The position numbers were made by a program, and so were the translations under genes. DNA of 64,000 nt. Source: an uncultured Muribaculaceae bacterium (lineage in GTDB: Bacteria; Bacteroidota; Bacteroidia; Bacteroidales; Muribaculaceae). The stretch is taken from positions 1 to 64,000 of the forward strand of contig CANQWS010000001.1 in assembly GCA_947627615.1 (NCBI GenBank), given 5' to 3'. How positions within the stretch are numbered: position 1 is the stretch's first letter; each line of letters begins with the position of its first letter. Below the pieces are notes generated by a model, which was not told the DNA's origin, ran no database searches, and saw only the letters and a program-made list of their open reading frames with translations. This document shows, one piece after another, positions 1 to 8,450 of this stretch.

Positions 1-25
1 TATTCCAAACTTTGAATTTACCCCA

Positions 26-79
26 TGCACACCTTGCACTTTTGCACACTCCCGACCGTGCAAGAGTGCAAGGAATGCA
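26..79. repeat. Large inverted repeat, candidate oriT or replication/regulatory site
   Basis: Two 22-base arms (26-47 and 58-79) match as reverse complements at 19 of 22 positions around a 10-base loop. Each arm carries two copies of TTGCAC, seen as GTGCAA on the other arm, so the site holds four copies of one hexamer. It lies about 310 bases upstream of the MobV relaxase. Position and symmetry suit an oriT or a binding site for a mobilisation or replication protein; the assignment is inference. Confidence 0.5.
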
Positions 80-300
80 CGGGGGTTATCCCTGAATTTG
101 AAATGATGACAACAGAGTTTTTTCCCGGTATACCACTATACTCATTACAGTGGTTTACCGCCCTGCGACCCATATCCGGGGAGCAGTTCCATCCGTGCTG
201 CCGCGCACGGAAATTACAGCCATGCGGGAAATTCCTTAGCATATTAGGGAATTTTCCGAGCCGCATATCGTTCCGATACGCTGAAAATGTCCCCAATATG

Positions 301-322
301 CCAAAGAGGTCAACCCCTTTGG
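301..322. repeat. Hairpin next to relaxase gene, possible nick region
   Basis: A 22-base imperfect palindrome: CCAAAG at 301-306 pairs with CTTTGG at 317-322, with two further G-C pairs inside one mismatch and a TCAA loop. It lies 67 bases upstream of the relaxase start. Relaxases usually recognise a hairpin beside the nick site, so this could be part of oriT. Bases 80-389 otherwise hold no convincing gene. Confidence 0.35.
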
Positions 323-389
323 AAACCCCGGAACGGCTTAACAGAAAGCCGTACACTCCGATTGCTCCGCAACTTAAACTCGTCCGCCT

Positions 390-1718
390 ATGAGCTACGC
401 AGTGTTACACATCATCAAGGCGAACTCGTCGCTGAACTCGATAGCCAAGCATATCGAGCGCACCGCCCATCCCGAAAACGCAGACCCGTCGAGGACGCAT
501 CTCAACCGCTACAATCTGGTAGAATATCCCGACGGGATAACCGGGCTTGCAGCGGCTGTCGAACACCGCATATCCAATGCCGGGATTACACGAAAAATCT
601 CCGACAGGCAGGTTCGGTGCCTCAACTTGGTTATGACCTCCGACAACGAGGGTATGCAGAAAATCATCGACAGCGGCAAGCTCGATGAATGGATTGCCGA
701 AAACATAAAATGGGCGCGCGACACATTCGGCGGCGACAATGTTGTCGGAGCCGCACTGCACATGGACGAGCGCACTCCGCATCTTCACATCGCCGTCGTT
801 CCGATAGTGACCGCCGAGAGAAAGAAGAAAGCGAGGGAGGCGACAGCAAAAAGGCGTTACCGCACCAAAGCCGCCAACCGTCCGAGGCTGTGCGCCGACG
901 ACATAATGGAGCGCGGAAAGATGAGCCGCTATCAGGACATCTATGCCGAGGCTATGGCGAAATACGGTCTGGAGCGTGGCATCCGTGGTTCCGAGGCGCG
1001 CCACATCGGACAGCACGAATATTACCGCGACTGCATGGTGAAGAAGAAAGGTCTTGAAGAAGACATCAGCAATCTCTCCATTGAGAAAAGGAAGCTCGAC
1101 AAAGAGAAAAGAACCCTTGAAAGCAAAGTCGAGCATCTTGAATGTAGTGCCATCGCTCTTGACAGCCGGAAGAAAATGCTCTCACAAGTAAACGAGCAAA
1201 TCAGGCAGCAGAACAGCGAACTCTTTTCCGAAAATTCCCGTTTGACCGAGGCTAATTCTTCTCTCGCCGCCGAAAACAAATCGCTTGTGGCAACATCTTC
1301 AAAACTGACAGATGATGTTGCCCGGCTCCAAATGCAAAAACTGAGCAGCGAGGCGGACGGAGATTTCAAGAAATTCAAGGCAGACATTGCCCGGTATTTC
1401 CCAGACCTTGAAGATTTGCTGAATTGGGGACGGTACTGCACCCATATCGGCTTCCCCGACAGCTTTACGCAGCGTATCCTTGCCCAAGAAAAGGTAGGAT
1501 TTGCCGGAGCGCTTTTCTCGTCGGAACACAATCAGACCTTTCGCACGGAAGGGTCGGTTGCCAAATTGGAAAGAGATCCGGAGAATAAGCACCGTTTCAT
1601 CTTGAATATTGACGGCGTGAGCGTATTCCAATGGTTCCGAGATATGGCTCGTAAGTTCCTTGAAAAACTCGGATTCAAACCTAAAGGGCCAACTCAATCC
1701 CACGGCATTAGACGCTGA
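390..1718 (+). CDS. MobV-family relaxase (Pre/Mob plasmid recombination enzyme)
   Basis: Predicted relaxase that nicks oriT and covalently leads single-stranded DNA into a recipient cell during mobilisation. The N-terminal half has the MobV signature: an asparagine/histidine-rich motif near residues 37-44 and the metal-binding motif HMDE (124-127) followed by PHLH (130-133). Residues about 220-330 form a long coiled coil, common in this family, and the C-terminus is a short unassigned domain. The 442-residue length is normal for MobV. Inverted repeats lie directly upstream and a terminator directly downstream. No integrase or replication gene is visible, so the rest of the element probably lies left of the window, or this is a remnant. 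The gene itself looks intact. Confidence 0.9.
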   Translation: MSYAVLHIIKANSSLNSIAKHIERTAHPENADPSRTHLNRYNLVEYPDGITGLAAAVEHRISNAGITRKISDRQVRCLNLVMTSDNEGMQKIIDSGKLDEWIAENIKWARDTFGGDNVVGAALHMDERTPHLHIAVVPIVTAERKKKAREATAKRRYRTKAANRPRLCADDIMERGKMSRYQDIYAEAMAKYGLERGIRGSEARHIGQHEYYRDCMVKKKGLEEDISNLSIEKRKLDKEKRTLESKVEHLECSAIALDSRKKMLSQVNEQIRQQNSELFSENSRLTEANSSLAAENKSLVATSSKLTDDVARLQMQKLSSEADGDFKKFKADIARYFPDLEDLLNWGRYCTHIGFPDSFTQRILAQEKVGFAGALFSSEHNQTFRTEGSVAKLERDPENKHRFILNIDGVSVFQWFRDMARKFLEKLGFKPKGPTQSHGIRR

Positions 1719-1739
1719 CATTAACACCACAACCACAAT

Positions 1740-1787
1740 GGCTATCTCTCCACAATTACCTCAATCGGAGGGATAGCCGTTATTTTT
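1740..1787 (+). terminator. Rho-independent terminator after the relaxase gene
   Basis: A stem of GGCTATC plus further pairs, starting at 1740, pairs with GGGATAGCC ending at 1777 and is followed by a T-rich run. It lies 22 bases after the relaxase stop codon. Confidence 0.7.
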
Positions 1788-1826
1788 ATCTTACATAATA
1801 TGAGTGCGTAGTACCTTGATTATTAC

Positions 1827-1834
1827 TAACTTTG
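1827..1834 (+). promoter_or_regulatory. Bacteroidetes -7 promoter box upstream of ECF sigma gene
   Basis: TAACTTTG fits the TANNTTTG consensus about 100 bases before the chosen sigma factor start at 1934. No good -33 box at the expected spacing was found. Confidence 0.45.
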
Positions 1835-1933
1835 CAGAGAGGAACAAAAAATCTAAAAAAAATATTCGCGTATATGAAACTTTCGGGGCTAAATCTGCAC
1901 CTAACGAGGCAAAGCAAACAAAACAAACGAAGT

Positions 1934-2425
1934 ATGACAGACCCACCAACTAACGAAAGGGATTTTGCCTCGCTCATAAAGCAGCACTCCCGAATTATCA
2001 ACAAGGTCAGCTATTTCTATGCTACCGATAAATTGCCGTTTGATGACCTCCGGCAAGAAATCTATGTCAATATCTGGCTTGGATTAAAACAGTTCCGAGG
2101 TGACAGCAAAATATCTACATGGATTTATCGGGTAGCAGTAAATTCGGCACTCATGGCCTTGCGTTCGTCAAAATCAAATATAGAAACCGTATCGGTTGAT
2201 TTTGGTCTACTCGACCTCTCTTCCGAGATTGACGATGCGCAAAAGGAGAATCTTCAAGTTCTGCACTCACTAATTAATAGACTTGAAGATATAGAGAAAG
2301 CTATAATACTCCTTTGGCTTGATGAGTATTCGTATGATGAAATAGCTGATACTCTAGGCCTTAAACGCAACACTGTTGCAGTTAAAATCCACCGTATTAA
2401 AGACAAACTCTCAAAACAGATGTAA
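1934..2425 (+). CDS. ECF-type RNA polymerase sigma factor
   Basis: Alternative sigma factor of the sigma-70/ECF class, expected to direct RNA polymerase to a small regulon. Region 2 covers roughly the first 80 residues (DLRQEIYVNIW, then STWIYRVAVNSAL), and region 4 forms the C-terminus with a helix-turn-helix around YDEIADTLGLKRNTVAVKIHR. I start at the ATG at 1934, giving 163 residues; a start at 1832 would add a lysine-rich, uncharacteristic extension that begins inside the promoter box. The next gene, a membrane protein, begins one base after this stop codon, so the two are almost certainly co-transcribed and the partner may control this sigma factor. The target regulon is unknown. Confidence 0.85.
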   Translation: MTDPPTNERDFASLIKQHSRIINKVSYFYATDKLPFDDLRQEIYVNIWLGLKQFRGDSKISTWIYRVAVNSALMALRSSKSNIETVSVDFGLLDLSSEIDDAQKENLQVLHSLINRLEDIEKAIILLWLDEYSYDEIADTLGLKRNTVAVKIHRIKDKLSKQM

Positions 2426-2426
2426 T

Positions 2427-2978
2427 ATGCAACTCAACGAACTTAAAAAAAGTATGTCAACGCTTGAGCAGGTGCTCGCAAAGACAAACTCTGACATCAA
2501 GATAGATGTGTCAACCTCCCAAACTGCCAAAACCAAGATACTCAAAAAAATCCGTCAAGGATTTGTATCCTGCATCATCCTCGCTATTGTTTTCACAGCA
2601 ATGGCACTCGGCAACATAGAGCCTCAATCCTTCCCCAACTATCTTAAAATCGGCATGGCAATTTGTCTTGCTGTTGGTGCGATGTGGTACATCTTTGTGT
2701 ACCTCCAACTAAACCGTATAGATGTGGCGGCTCTCTCTCCGGCCAATCTATTTTCCAAGACGGCAAACATAAAGCTGATGATGATTTCGGGAGAGGTGTT
2801 TTTCATTGTTTGCCTCGTCATCTTCTTTACACTCCTTTTCCAATCCTTTTGGAGTTATAACCAAACAGGTTTTTGGGCGATGGTTGCCACTATACTGTTT
2901 GCTATCGTTTACGGCATAGTCTATATGTGGCCGCAATACGTAAAACTATTCCGTGACCTCAATTCCATAAAGGAATAA
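2427..2978 (+). CDS. Four-helix membrane protein paired with the ECF sigma factor
   Basis: 183-residue protein of no recognised family. The first 45 residues are hydrophilic and probably cytoplasmic; four hydrophobic segments follow, starting with IILAIVFTAMAL and ending with ATILFAIVYGIVYMW. The start at 2427 is chosen because it follows the sigma factor stop by one base; an upstream ATG at 2376 would overlap the sigma gene. Translational coupling suggests it regulates the sigma factor, perhaps as a membrane anti-sigma factor holding it through the N-terminal tail. That role is inferred from position only, and no zinc-finger anti-sigma motif is visible. Confidence 0.7.
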   Translation: MQLNELKKSMSTLEQVLAKTNSDIKIDVSTSQTAKTKILKKIRQGFVSCIILAIVFTAMALGNIEPQSFPNYLKIGMAICLAVGAMWYIFVYLQLNRIDVAALSPANLFSKTANIKLMMISGEVFFIVCLVIFFTLLFQSFWSYNQTGFWAMVATILFAIVYGIVYMWPQYVKLFRDLNSIKE

Positions 2979-3004
2979 ATACAGCCTATTCATACACCTC
3001 AAGT

Positions 3005-3035
3005 AAGCCGCTCACAAATCCGGGCGGCTTTTTCT
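3005..3035 (+). terminator. Terminator after the sigma/membrane protein pair
   Basis: AAGCCGC at 3005-3011 pairs with GCGGCTT at 3024-3030, followed by a T-rich run. Bases 3036-3249 beyond it are AT-rich and hold nothing I can assign. Confidence 0.7.
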
Positions 3036-3249
3036 ATTACCATACAACAAGAAAACAAAGACAATTAAATATAACCAACACCCCTTAAAAATCCATAAAT
3101 CGCTTTATTCTATTTCCTCTAATTATCGCAATAAGTACATTTTTAGTACGCTTAAATTATACTTATCTACTGATATTCAGTATTATAAATATCATACATC
3201 AAAACATTCTTTTTTTTCCATTGGTGGGGTGGGTGTGAGGGTGATGGGT

Positions 3250-4596
3250 TCAGTTTATTATCCAGATTAGGAGGCTGAGGGCGAGCAGCACGCCGGCAAT
3301 GCGGTAGACTCGCCGCGCCAGCCGGCGGGACATATCCTCGTATTCCTTTATCTGCGAGGGGCTCATGAAGCCGTTGACTTCGTAGGCCTCGATTTTTCGG
3401 GCAAGGTCGGGGTAATCGTAGGTGGCGGTCCGGTAGGCCTCGGTGCGCCGCAGGATTTCATTGAAAATGGCCGCTCCGTTTCTTTTGGGCAAAACTGTGG
3501 GATTGCCGGATGAATCGAAGGCTATGACGCGGTTATCGCCGGGAAATGTCTGGGGAACGCGGAATCCTTTCCCGGAAATAAAACTGCTGAAGCCGGTCCA
3601 GCATGCTTTGAGGCGTTTGCGGGTGTCGAGGGGCGAGGTCCATTTCAGGAGAAGCGCCATCAGATTGCGCGAAAGGCCGTTGCCGGCACTTCCGTCAACA
3701 CACCATGCCAGTGTGCGGTAGCGGTTGGAGGGGATGTAGAAGAACACCTTGTCGGGATGCCGCCCGTAGATGCTCCGTATGCGTTCTATTTCCCAGCTCA
3801 GCCCCTCGGAATCGCCTTCGACAATGACGAGCGCGCGGCATGATTTCAGAAGCTCGTCAACAACGGTTTTCCAGTAATCGTCTTTCGACTGGATTTTAAG
3901 GCTTCCGCCGGTGGGGAGTATCTGGTCGGGGTCGGAGAGCGAGACTATGGGACACCGGTTGACGTCGATGTTGCCGCAGAGTTCTTCGTCGAAGGTCTTG
4001 TTGTTCCACCACGGATATTTGTCAAGTTCGAAAGAGCGCAACAGCACTATAGGCGGATTGTTGGACTCCAGCGACCGGAGCGAGCGCATGGCGGGCACCT
4101 TGATGCGGTCAAGCCTCGAAAGCTGCATGAAGATGAAGGCTATGCACATCAGGCAGAAAAACACAACGATACACATAATGGCCTTCACTTCCGACGGATC
4201 GGACCATCGCCAGGCCGAGTAGAGCACTACCGATTCCACAATCAGGGACGCGACGAGCCATGCGGATATTCCGAGGCCCAGAAGAGTGAAGTTCTCGTTG
4301 GATGGGAATTTCTTTATGGTCCTCAGATTCTGTTTTTTCAGCTTGAGATAGAGGGGTACAAGGATGATTCCGAGCAGGAGCATGCTTAATACCATGGCGG
4401 TGACCACATAGTCATCGGCGTCATGAAACAGTGGCAAGAGAGCGATTTTAATAAGAAAATCGCAGATTATGAAGGCCTTGCATATCCGGCATACCGCCCC
4501 CGGTGCCAGACATCCCTTGAACGACAGCGCTTTCTCGATGCCCATATAGGAGATTGCAGGCATCATCAGATAGATGGCAATGGCTAAGACGGGCAT
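3250..4596 (-). CDS. Polytopic membrane protein with TIR-like cytosolic domain
   Basis: 448 residues. The N-terminal half contains about five hydrophobic segments. A soluble domain of roughly 150 residues follows, opening with PPIVLLRSFELDK and including SLSDPDQILPTGGS, a DYWKTVVDELLKSCRALVIVEG stretch in shorter pieces, and GLSWEIERI. The last 20 residues are another membrane helix. The soluble part resembles a bacterial family with an LRSF-D strand, a GxP-like nucleotide-site loop, and a W-E helix reminiscent of TIR/SEFIR folds; this likeness is from memory and is not a family assignment. Last gene of the six-gene minus-strand cluster, starting 3 bases after its upstream neighbour, so translation is probably coupled. 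Likely role: membrane-bound effector or sensor working with the TIR and RyR proteins. Confidence 0.75.
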   Translation of the reverse strand: MPVLAIAIYLMMPAISYMGIEKALSFKGCLAPGAVCRICKAFIICDFLIKIALLPLFHDADDYVVTAMVLSMLLLGIILVPLYLKLKKQNLRTIKKFPSNENFTLLGLGISAWLVASLIVESVVLYSAWRWSDPSEVKAIMCIVVFFCLMCIAFIFMQLSRLDRIKVPAMRSLRSLESNNPPIVLLRSFELDKYPWWNNKTFDEELCGNIDVNRCPIVSLSDPDQILPTGGSLKIQSKDDYWKTVVDELLKSCRALVIVEGDSEGLSWEIERIRSIYGRHPDKVFFYIPSNRYRTLAWCVDGSAGNGLSRNLMALLLKWTSPLDTRKRLKACWTGFSSFISGKGFRVPQTFPGDNRVIAFDSSGNPTVLPKRNGAAIFNEILRRTEAYRTATYDYPDLARKIEAYEVNGFMSPSQIKEYEDMSRRLARRVYRIAGVLLALSLLIWIIN

Positions 4597-4599
4597 GGC

Positions 4600-4869
4600 T
4601 CAAACGTTCTTCCGGGCCTCTTTCGCGGCGAGTCTGTCGGACCATACGAGTTTGTAACGTCTTATTATCGCGTACATTACCAGCATGGCCAAGGTGCAGA
4701 TAATCATCTCGCCGGCATTCCCTACATCATCGAATATCAATATGAGAATCATGATTGTAGAGAATATGGCGAATATACGCTGAATACCGGCCAACGTGCC
4801 GCTGAGCATGGTGGCCAGCGGGCAGCCGGAATAGGATTTGTAGTGGTAGACCAGAGGGTTGAGGTTCAT
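4600..4869 (-). CDS. Small two-helix membrane protein
   Basis: 89-residue hypothetical protein with two predicted membrane helices (around RIFAIFSTIMILILIF and MIICTLAMLVMYAII) and a positively charged C-terminus, suggesting a cytoplasmic tail. I start at the ATG at 4869, because the longer reading from 4953 would overlap the upstream RyR gene and adds a basic, non-hydrophobic stretch. It lies between the RyR-only gene and the polytopic TIR-like gene, whose start is 3 bases downstream. No family recognised. It may be a subunit of a membrane complex with the 448-residue protein. Confidence 0.6.
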   Translation of the reverse strand: MNLNPLVYHYKSYSGCPLATMLSGTLAGIQRIFAIFSTIMILILIFDDVGNAGEMIICTLAMLVMYAIIRRYKLVWSDRLAAKEARKNV

Positions 4870-4933
4870 GGCGTGAGTGGGGGTGACAAATGATTGGCGC
4901 CGCCGCGTAACAGCGGTCAAGTGCAAATCTACG

Positions 4934-5224
4934 TTAAATTTTCGAGATTGCAAAGCCTGATTTCAAAATAAATTTCAGGGTTTCCTGCGATGTGGCGCGG
5001 TCATATTCCTTTTCGCTTTCAGTCAGTTGGTCGTAGGGCACAAGGCAGGGATGTTTCTTGGCGGCATCGTCGCGCACGGGGCCATAGGTCCATCCGTCGG
5101 TTATGCGGTTCTGCGCCCACACTTCATGCACATTTCTGGCCATCTCTTCGATAAGCGGTTTCAGTTCATCCGGCAGCTTCACGCTCTGAGTGTCCACCGG
5201 CTCGGGTCTGTATTCTTTTTTCAT
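4934..5224 (-). CDS. Stand-alone RyR domain protein
   Basis: 96 residues, nearly all one RyR domain, a fold first described as a repeat in eukaryotic ryanodine receptors and also found in bacteria. Signature segments are VHEVWAQNRI, DGWTYGPVRDD, LVPYDQLTESEKEYDR and the closing TLKFILKSGFAI. No signal peptide or membrane helix, so probably cytoplasmic. A second copy of the domain ends the protein encoded at 8451-9395, with the same WTYGPVRDD and ESEKEYDR motifs. Bacterial RyR domains have been proposed to bind nucleotide-derived ligands; if so, this could sense a product of the neighbouring TIR protein. Function here is inferred. Confidence 0.85.
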   Translation of the reverse strand: MKKEYRPEPVDTQSVKLPDELKPLIEEMARNVHEVWAQNRITDGWTYGPVRDDAAKKHPCLVPYDQLTESEKEYDRATSQETLKFILKSGFAISKI

Positions 5225-5270
5225 AATAATAGCGTTTACTGATAGAGATGCATCTAAAATTAAGAATCTA

Positions 5271-8200
5271 TCATCTGGCCTTTTTTATGGATGGAGTTTG
5301 TAGCGCTTTTTGAGCGTTTTTTATTGATGCATTATAAGACGGGAATGCATATTTTCTTATAGTCCCGTCAAACATAGCATAATAGATATAGCCGTTATCG
5401 CTTATCCGACCAAAATACGGAGGATTGTTGAATTTGTAAGATATTATTGGAGACAAATTTTTCGAATCCAATACCCAGCTTTGATAAATATCGCCATACA
5501 TAGTGCATAGTAACATGTTCTGACCGGAAGAATCAAATGAAATGTCATAAGTCCTCATCATACCCATATTAAAACGGTTAATCGGTTTGAGGTTCTTGTC
5601 ATACACTATAATTTCATTTTCTGCGGTCGCGCAGACAAGAGCGTTCTGATTCGGAATTTTTTTTACATAGGATATATCTTTAACCTCCGCGATTTTCTTA
5701 AAATGATTGTTCCTTATTTCCCATGTGGAGAGGTTGGCATCTGACAGGACTGCAAAGCAATTGTCGTCATTGATAAAAAATGCCCGCATAACGTCATTGT
5801 CGAATGATAGATCATTTCTTTTGTCCGGGTCGGCGAAGTCTGTAATCGTAACGGACTTGTTGTTCCAGTTTGCAGTGATAATCTTGTTATTATGCCCGAA
5901 ATTTGCCCGGGCGACATAGTTCCATGTGTTTGGTGACGCTAATAAATTGTATAGTAATTCCTTATCCTTATTCCATACTTTTGCCGTATTATCCATCGCG
6001 GATGTAAGTATCAAATCACCTCTTTTGGAAACTTCTATTGAAGAAATTGTGCTGGTATGTCCCTCCGGCCAGTGGGTTAATTTGTATGAAACAGGGTCAA
6101 TGGAGTGAATTTTCCCTTCGGAAGTGCCGATAATGAATGACTTGGTTTTCTCGTGCCATACAGCATGTTCAACAGGAGAGTTCAGTTTGAACTTTTTGAG
6201 AGTTTTGCCATTTAAATCAGAGAGAATTGCTGTGGAATCCTCACTTACAGTCAGGATTTTCCCAATGGATTCCGATATGGCCATATCATTTATTCTACCG
6301 GAGTGAACCGGAGTCCTCAATGCATTTTCAATACCGGTGTCCCATTGAATCAAGCGCCCTTTATCATCAGTGGTTATGATGCTACAGTCATTGCAAAGCA
6401 AATAACTATTTATGACATCAACATTAGTGTGAATTTTTGAAAGAAATTTTCCGCTTATGATACTCCACAAAGATATTAAGGAATTTGCCCTATCTGATGT
6501 AACGCATAAAAGCGCGTTGGAATTTACGCCTCTTATATTCAGCTTACGACCATCTGTTTTAAGTGAATTCTCGCCGAGGTCAATAGAAAACTGCAGCTCC
6601 TTTTCTCCCGAATCAAGGTTGTATTTTACTACTTCATTCCCATGTCTAACGCAAGTAAATACACTATTATCATAAAAAAATGGAGCATAAGTGTTTTTGA
6701 AGTTATAGACAGGTGTTGAAGATTCAAGATTAAGGATGTGGTGTCCGTTATTGTCCGAAAAAGAAAGCATCCGTCCGGTCGGATCAAAACACTGCATACT
6801 GATGAACTTTACGTCAGGGACTCCGTAACTGCCGAGCGTTTCGAGGCCCGAACTCATATCGTAGAACCGTATAATGAAAGAAGGCTCTGACGGACTTCCT
6901 TTGGTGGCTATGGCACATATCCCATCGGAGAAAGCTGATTGATAATAAGGCGCGCCGCTTTTCTCCCAGAGAATCCGGTTGTTCTTATAATCAATGCAAT
7001 ATATGTAATCAATATTATCACATAACGCAATGTGGTTGTTATCCACATATAGTAATTGAGATTTATTGACGCTTTTACGGGGAATCTGGTATCTATTCTG
7101 TTCTTCGGGGTCTATGACTATGATGCCATTATTATTTAACAATGCAATTTTATTATTATAATAGTTAACAATACAATCTTCAATGCCGGAGTATAGAAGA
7201 GATGTAGAGCCGTCAGACATCCGCAGGGAGTATAGATTTTTGTCGGTACCTATAAATAGTAAGTCTCCGGCTTTTGTATACATCAGCAGCTTGTCCGGCA
7301 TAACGTCTTCACCCGAAAAGTCAAAGCAGTTTCTCACAGATCCTTCCCCGTCAGAGGGTATTGTTAACCGATTTATTGCATAAATTATGTCTGAAATGTA
7401 CGGATTATCTTTATTATATGAATTCGTACATTTGTAAAGTGACTGCAGTATGTCGATATTGTCCGAGATGTCCTTATTGTTAATAGAAAGAGATGCCAAT
7501 AGTTTATAGGAATTAATTGTCTTTTCAATGGCTTCTTTCCTCACATTATCCCGTTCAATCATTATCTTTTTATTGGATTCGAGTAAAGCCTGATTCAAAT
7601 TTGTCAGACTATCCTTAGAGTTCCTTATTCTGATATTGTTGGCATAGATACTGTCGTAGGCGGCAACGAGTTCGTTCTTGGTAGTCTGGATGCTGTCTCG
7701 CTGTATTCTAATTGCATCATTCGCTTGCTCGAGCCTTATATTCTGGTTGGCAATGAAACCGGCCACTGCTAAAGATACGAGAATCAGGAGCGAGGCAACG
7801 GCCCCAATGAGCCATCGGTTCCTACGTTTGTCTTTTTCGTAGCGCTGCCAGAGGGTGTCGAAGCGGAGGTTGAACATGCGTGCCACCACTTTGATGGCTG
7901 CGGCGTCGCGCCCCATTTCGTTGATGTTGGCTCCAAGAAGTTCTTTTTCACCTGCAAGTTCCCGGAGGCCCTCAGGGAAGCATTCGTCTTTAGGATCTGA
8001 CGCATTGGGCGTGCCGCCTATTATGAACGGTATGATTTGATTCTCCCGTCCGCTGCTGATGAATGATTTGACTTCCTTGCTGACCCATACGGAATTTGCC
8101 GAACGCGGTGAGCATATCACAATAAGAAACTTCGATGAATCGAGTGCATCCTGAATTTTCTGTGCGAGAACTCCCGGTTCCAGGTCGGTCGTGTCCTTGA

Positions 8201-8357
8201 ATACGGGGCGTATTTTGTCGGGCAGCTCCGGATTATTCCTGCGAACAGATGTAGGCAGTTTATAGTATTCCAGTTTTCGCTGAAGCCATCTGGCCCATTT
8301 CTCATCCTCACGTTTGTAGCTGATGAAAGCGAAATACTCGTATCGGTTCGATTGCAT
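5271..8357 (-). CDS. TIR domain - transmembrane - beta-propeller (WD40-like) protein
   Basis: 1028 residues with clear modular order. Residues 5-165 are a TIR domain: FAFISYKRED at 9-18, a central VFKDTTDL loop, and SVWVSKEV at 89-96, where Glu95 sits at the catalytic glutamate position of TIR NADases. Residues 182-203 form one membrane helix. Residues 205-285 are a coiled coil. From about 320 to the end there are repeated beta-propeller blades of WD40 type (for example ISSIEVSKRGDLILTSAMD). The TIR part would be cytoplasmic and the propeller extracytoplasmic. Second-largest part of the cluster's logic: an envelope sensor coupled to a potentially NAD-consuming or scaffold TIR domain. The gene is AT-richer than its flanks, suggesting transfer. 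Confidence 0.9.
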   Translation of the reverse strand: MQSNRYEYFAFISYKREDEKWARWLQRKLEYYKLPTSVRRNNPELPDKIRPVFKDTTDLEPGVLAQKIQDALDSSKFLIVICSPRSANSVWVSKEVKSFISSGRENQIIPFIIGGTPNASDPKDECFPEGLRELAGEKELLGANINEMGRDAAAIKVVARMFNLRFDTLWQRYEKDKRRNRWLIGAVASLLILVSLAVAGFIANQNIRLEQANDAIRIQRDSIQTTKNELVAAYDSIYANNIRIRNSKDSLTNLNQALLESNKKIMIERDNVRKEAIEKTINSYKLLASLSINNKDISDNIDILQSLYKCTNSYNKDNPYISDIIYAINRLTIPSDGEGSVRNCFDFSGEDVMPDKLLMYTKAGDLLFIGTDKNLYSLRMSDGSTSLLYSGIEDCIVNYYNNKIALLNNNGIIVIDPEEQNRYQIPRKSVNKSQLLYVDNNHIALCDNIDYIYCIDYKNNRILWEKSGAPYYQSAFSDGICAIATKGSPSEPSFIIRFYDMSSGLETLGSYGVPDVKFISMQCFDPTGRMLSFSDNNGHHILNLESSTPVYNFKNTYAPFFYDNSVFTCVRHGNEVVKYNLDSGEKELQFSIDLGENSLKTDGRKLNIRGVNSNALLCVTSDRANSLISLWSIISGKFLSKIHTNVDVINSYLLCNDCSIITTDDKGRLIQWDTGIENALRTPVHSGRINDMAISESIGKILTVSEDSTAILSDLNGKTLKKFKLNSPVEHAVWHEKTKSFIIGTSEGKIHSIDPVSYKLTHWPEGHTSTISSIEVSKRGDLILTSAMDNTAKVWNKDKELLYNLLASPNTWNYVARANFGHNNKIITANWNNKSVTITDFADPDKRNDLSFDNDVMRAFFINDDNCFAVLSDANLSTWEIRNNHFKKIAEVKDISYVKKIPNQNALVCATAENEIIVYDKNLKPINRFNMGMMRTYDISFDSSGQNMLLCTMYGDIYQSWVLDSKNLSPIISYKFNNPPYFGRISDNGYIYYAMFDGTIRKYAFPSYNASIKNAQKALQTPSIKKAR

Positions 8358-8450
8358 GTCTGTTCTTGTCAGAGTAATTAAGTGATTCGATTTTCAACTT
8401 TACCGAAATATTGCCACTACGCACTGTCTGCTGCGTTTTAGACGCTGTTC

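Noticed and set aside
18-393. Two opposed ORFs of about 110-120 codons before the relaxase
   Set aside because: Both overlap the repeats, have odd composition with many Cys and Pro, no ribosome binding site, and no family-like pattern; likely chance.
405-1136. 243-codon ORF antisense to the relaxase
   Set aside because: Fully inside the MobV gene, whose motifs are clear; shadow frame.
3036-3249. Possible attachment site or tRNA in the AT-rich gap
   Set aside because: No tRNA fold, no direct repeat with the left end and no integrase were found.
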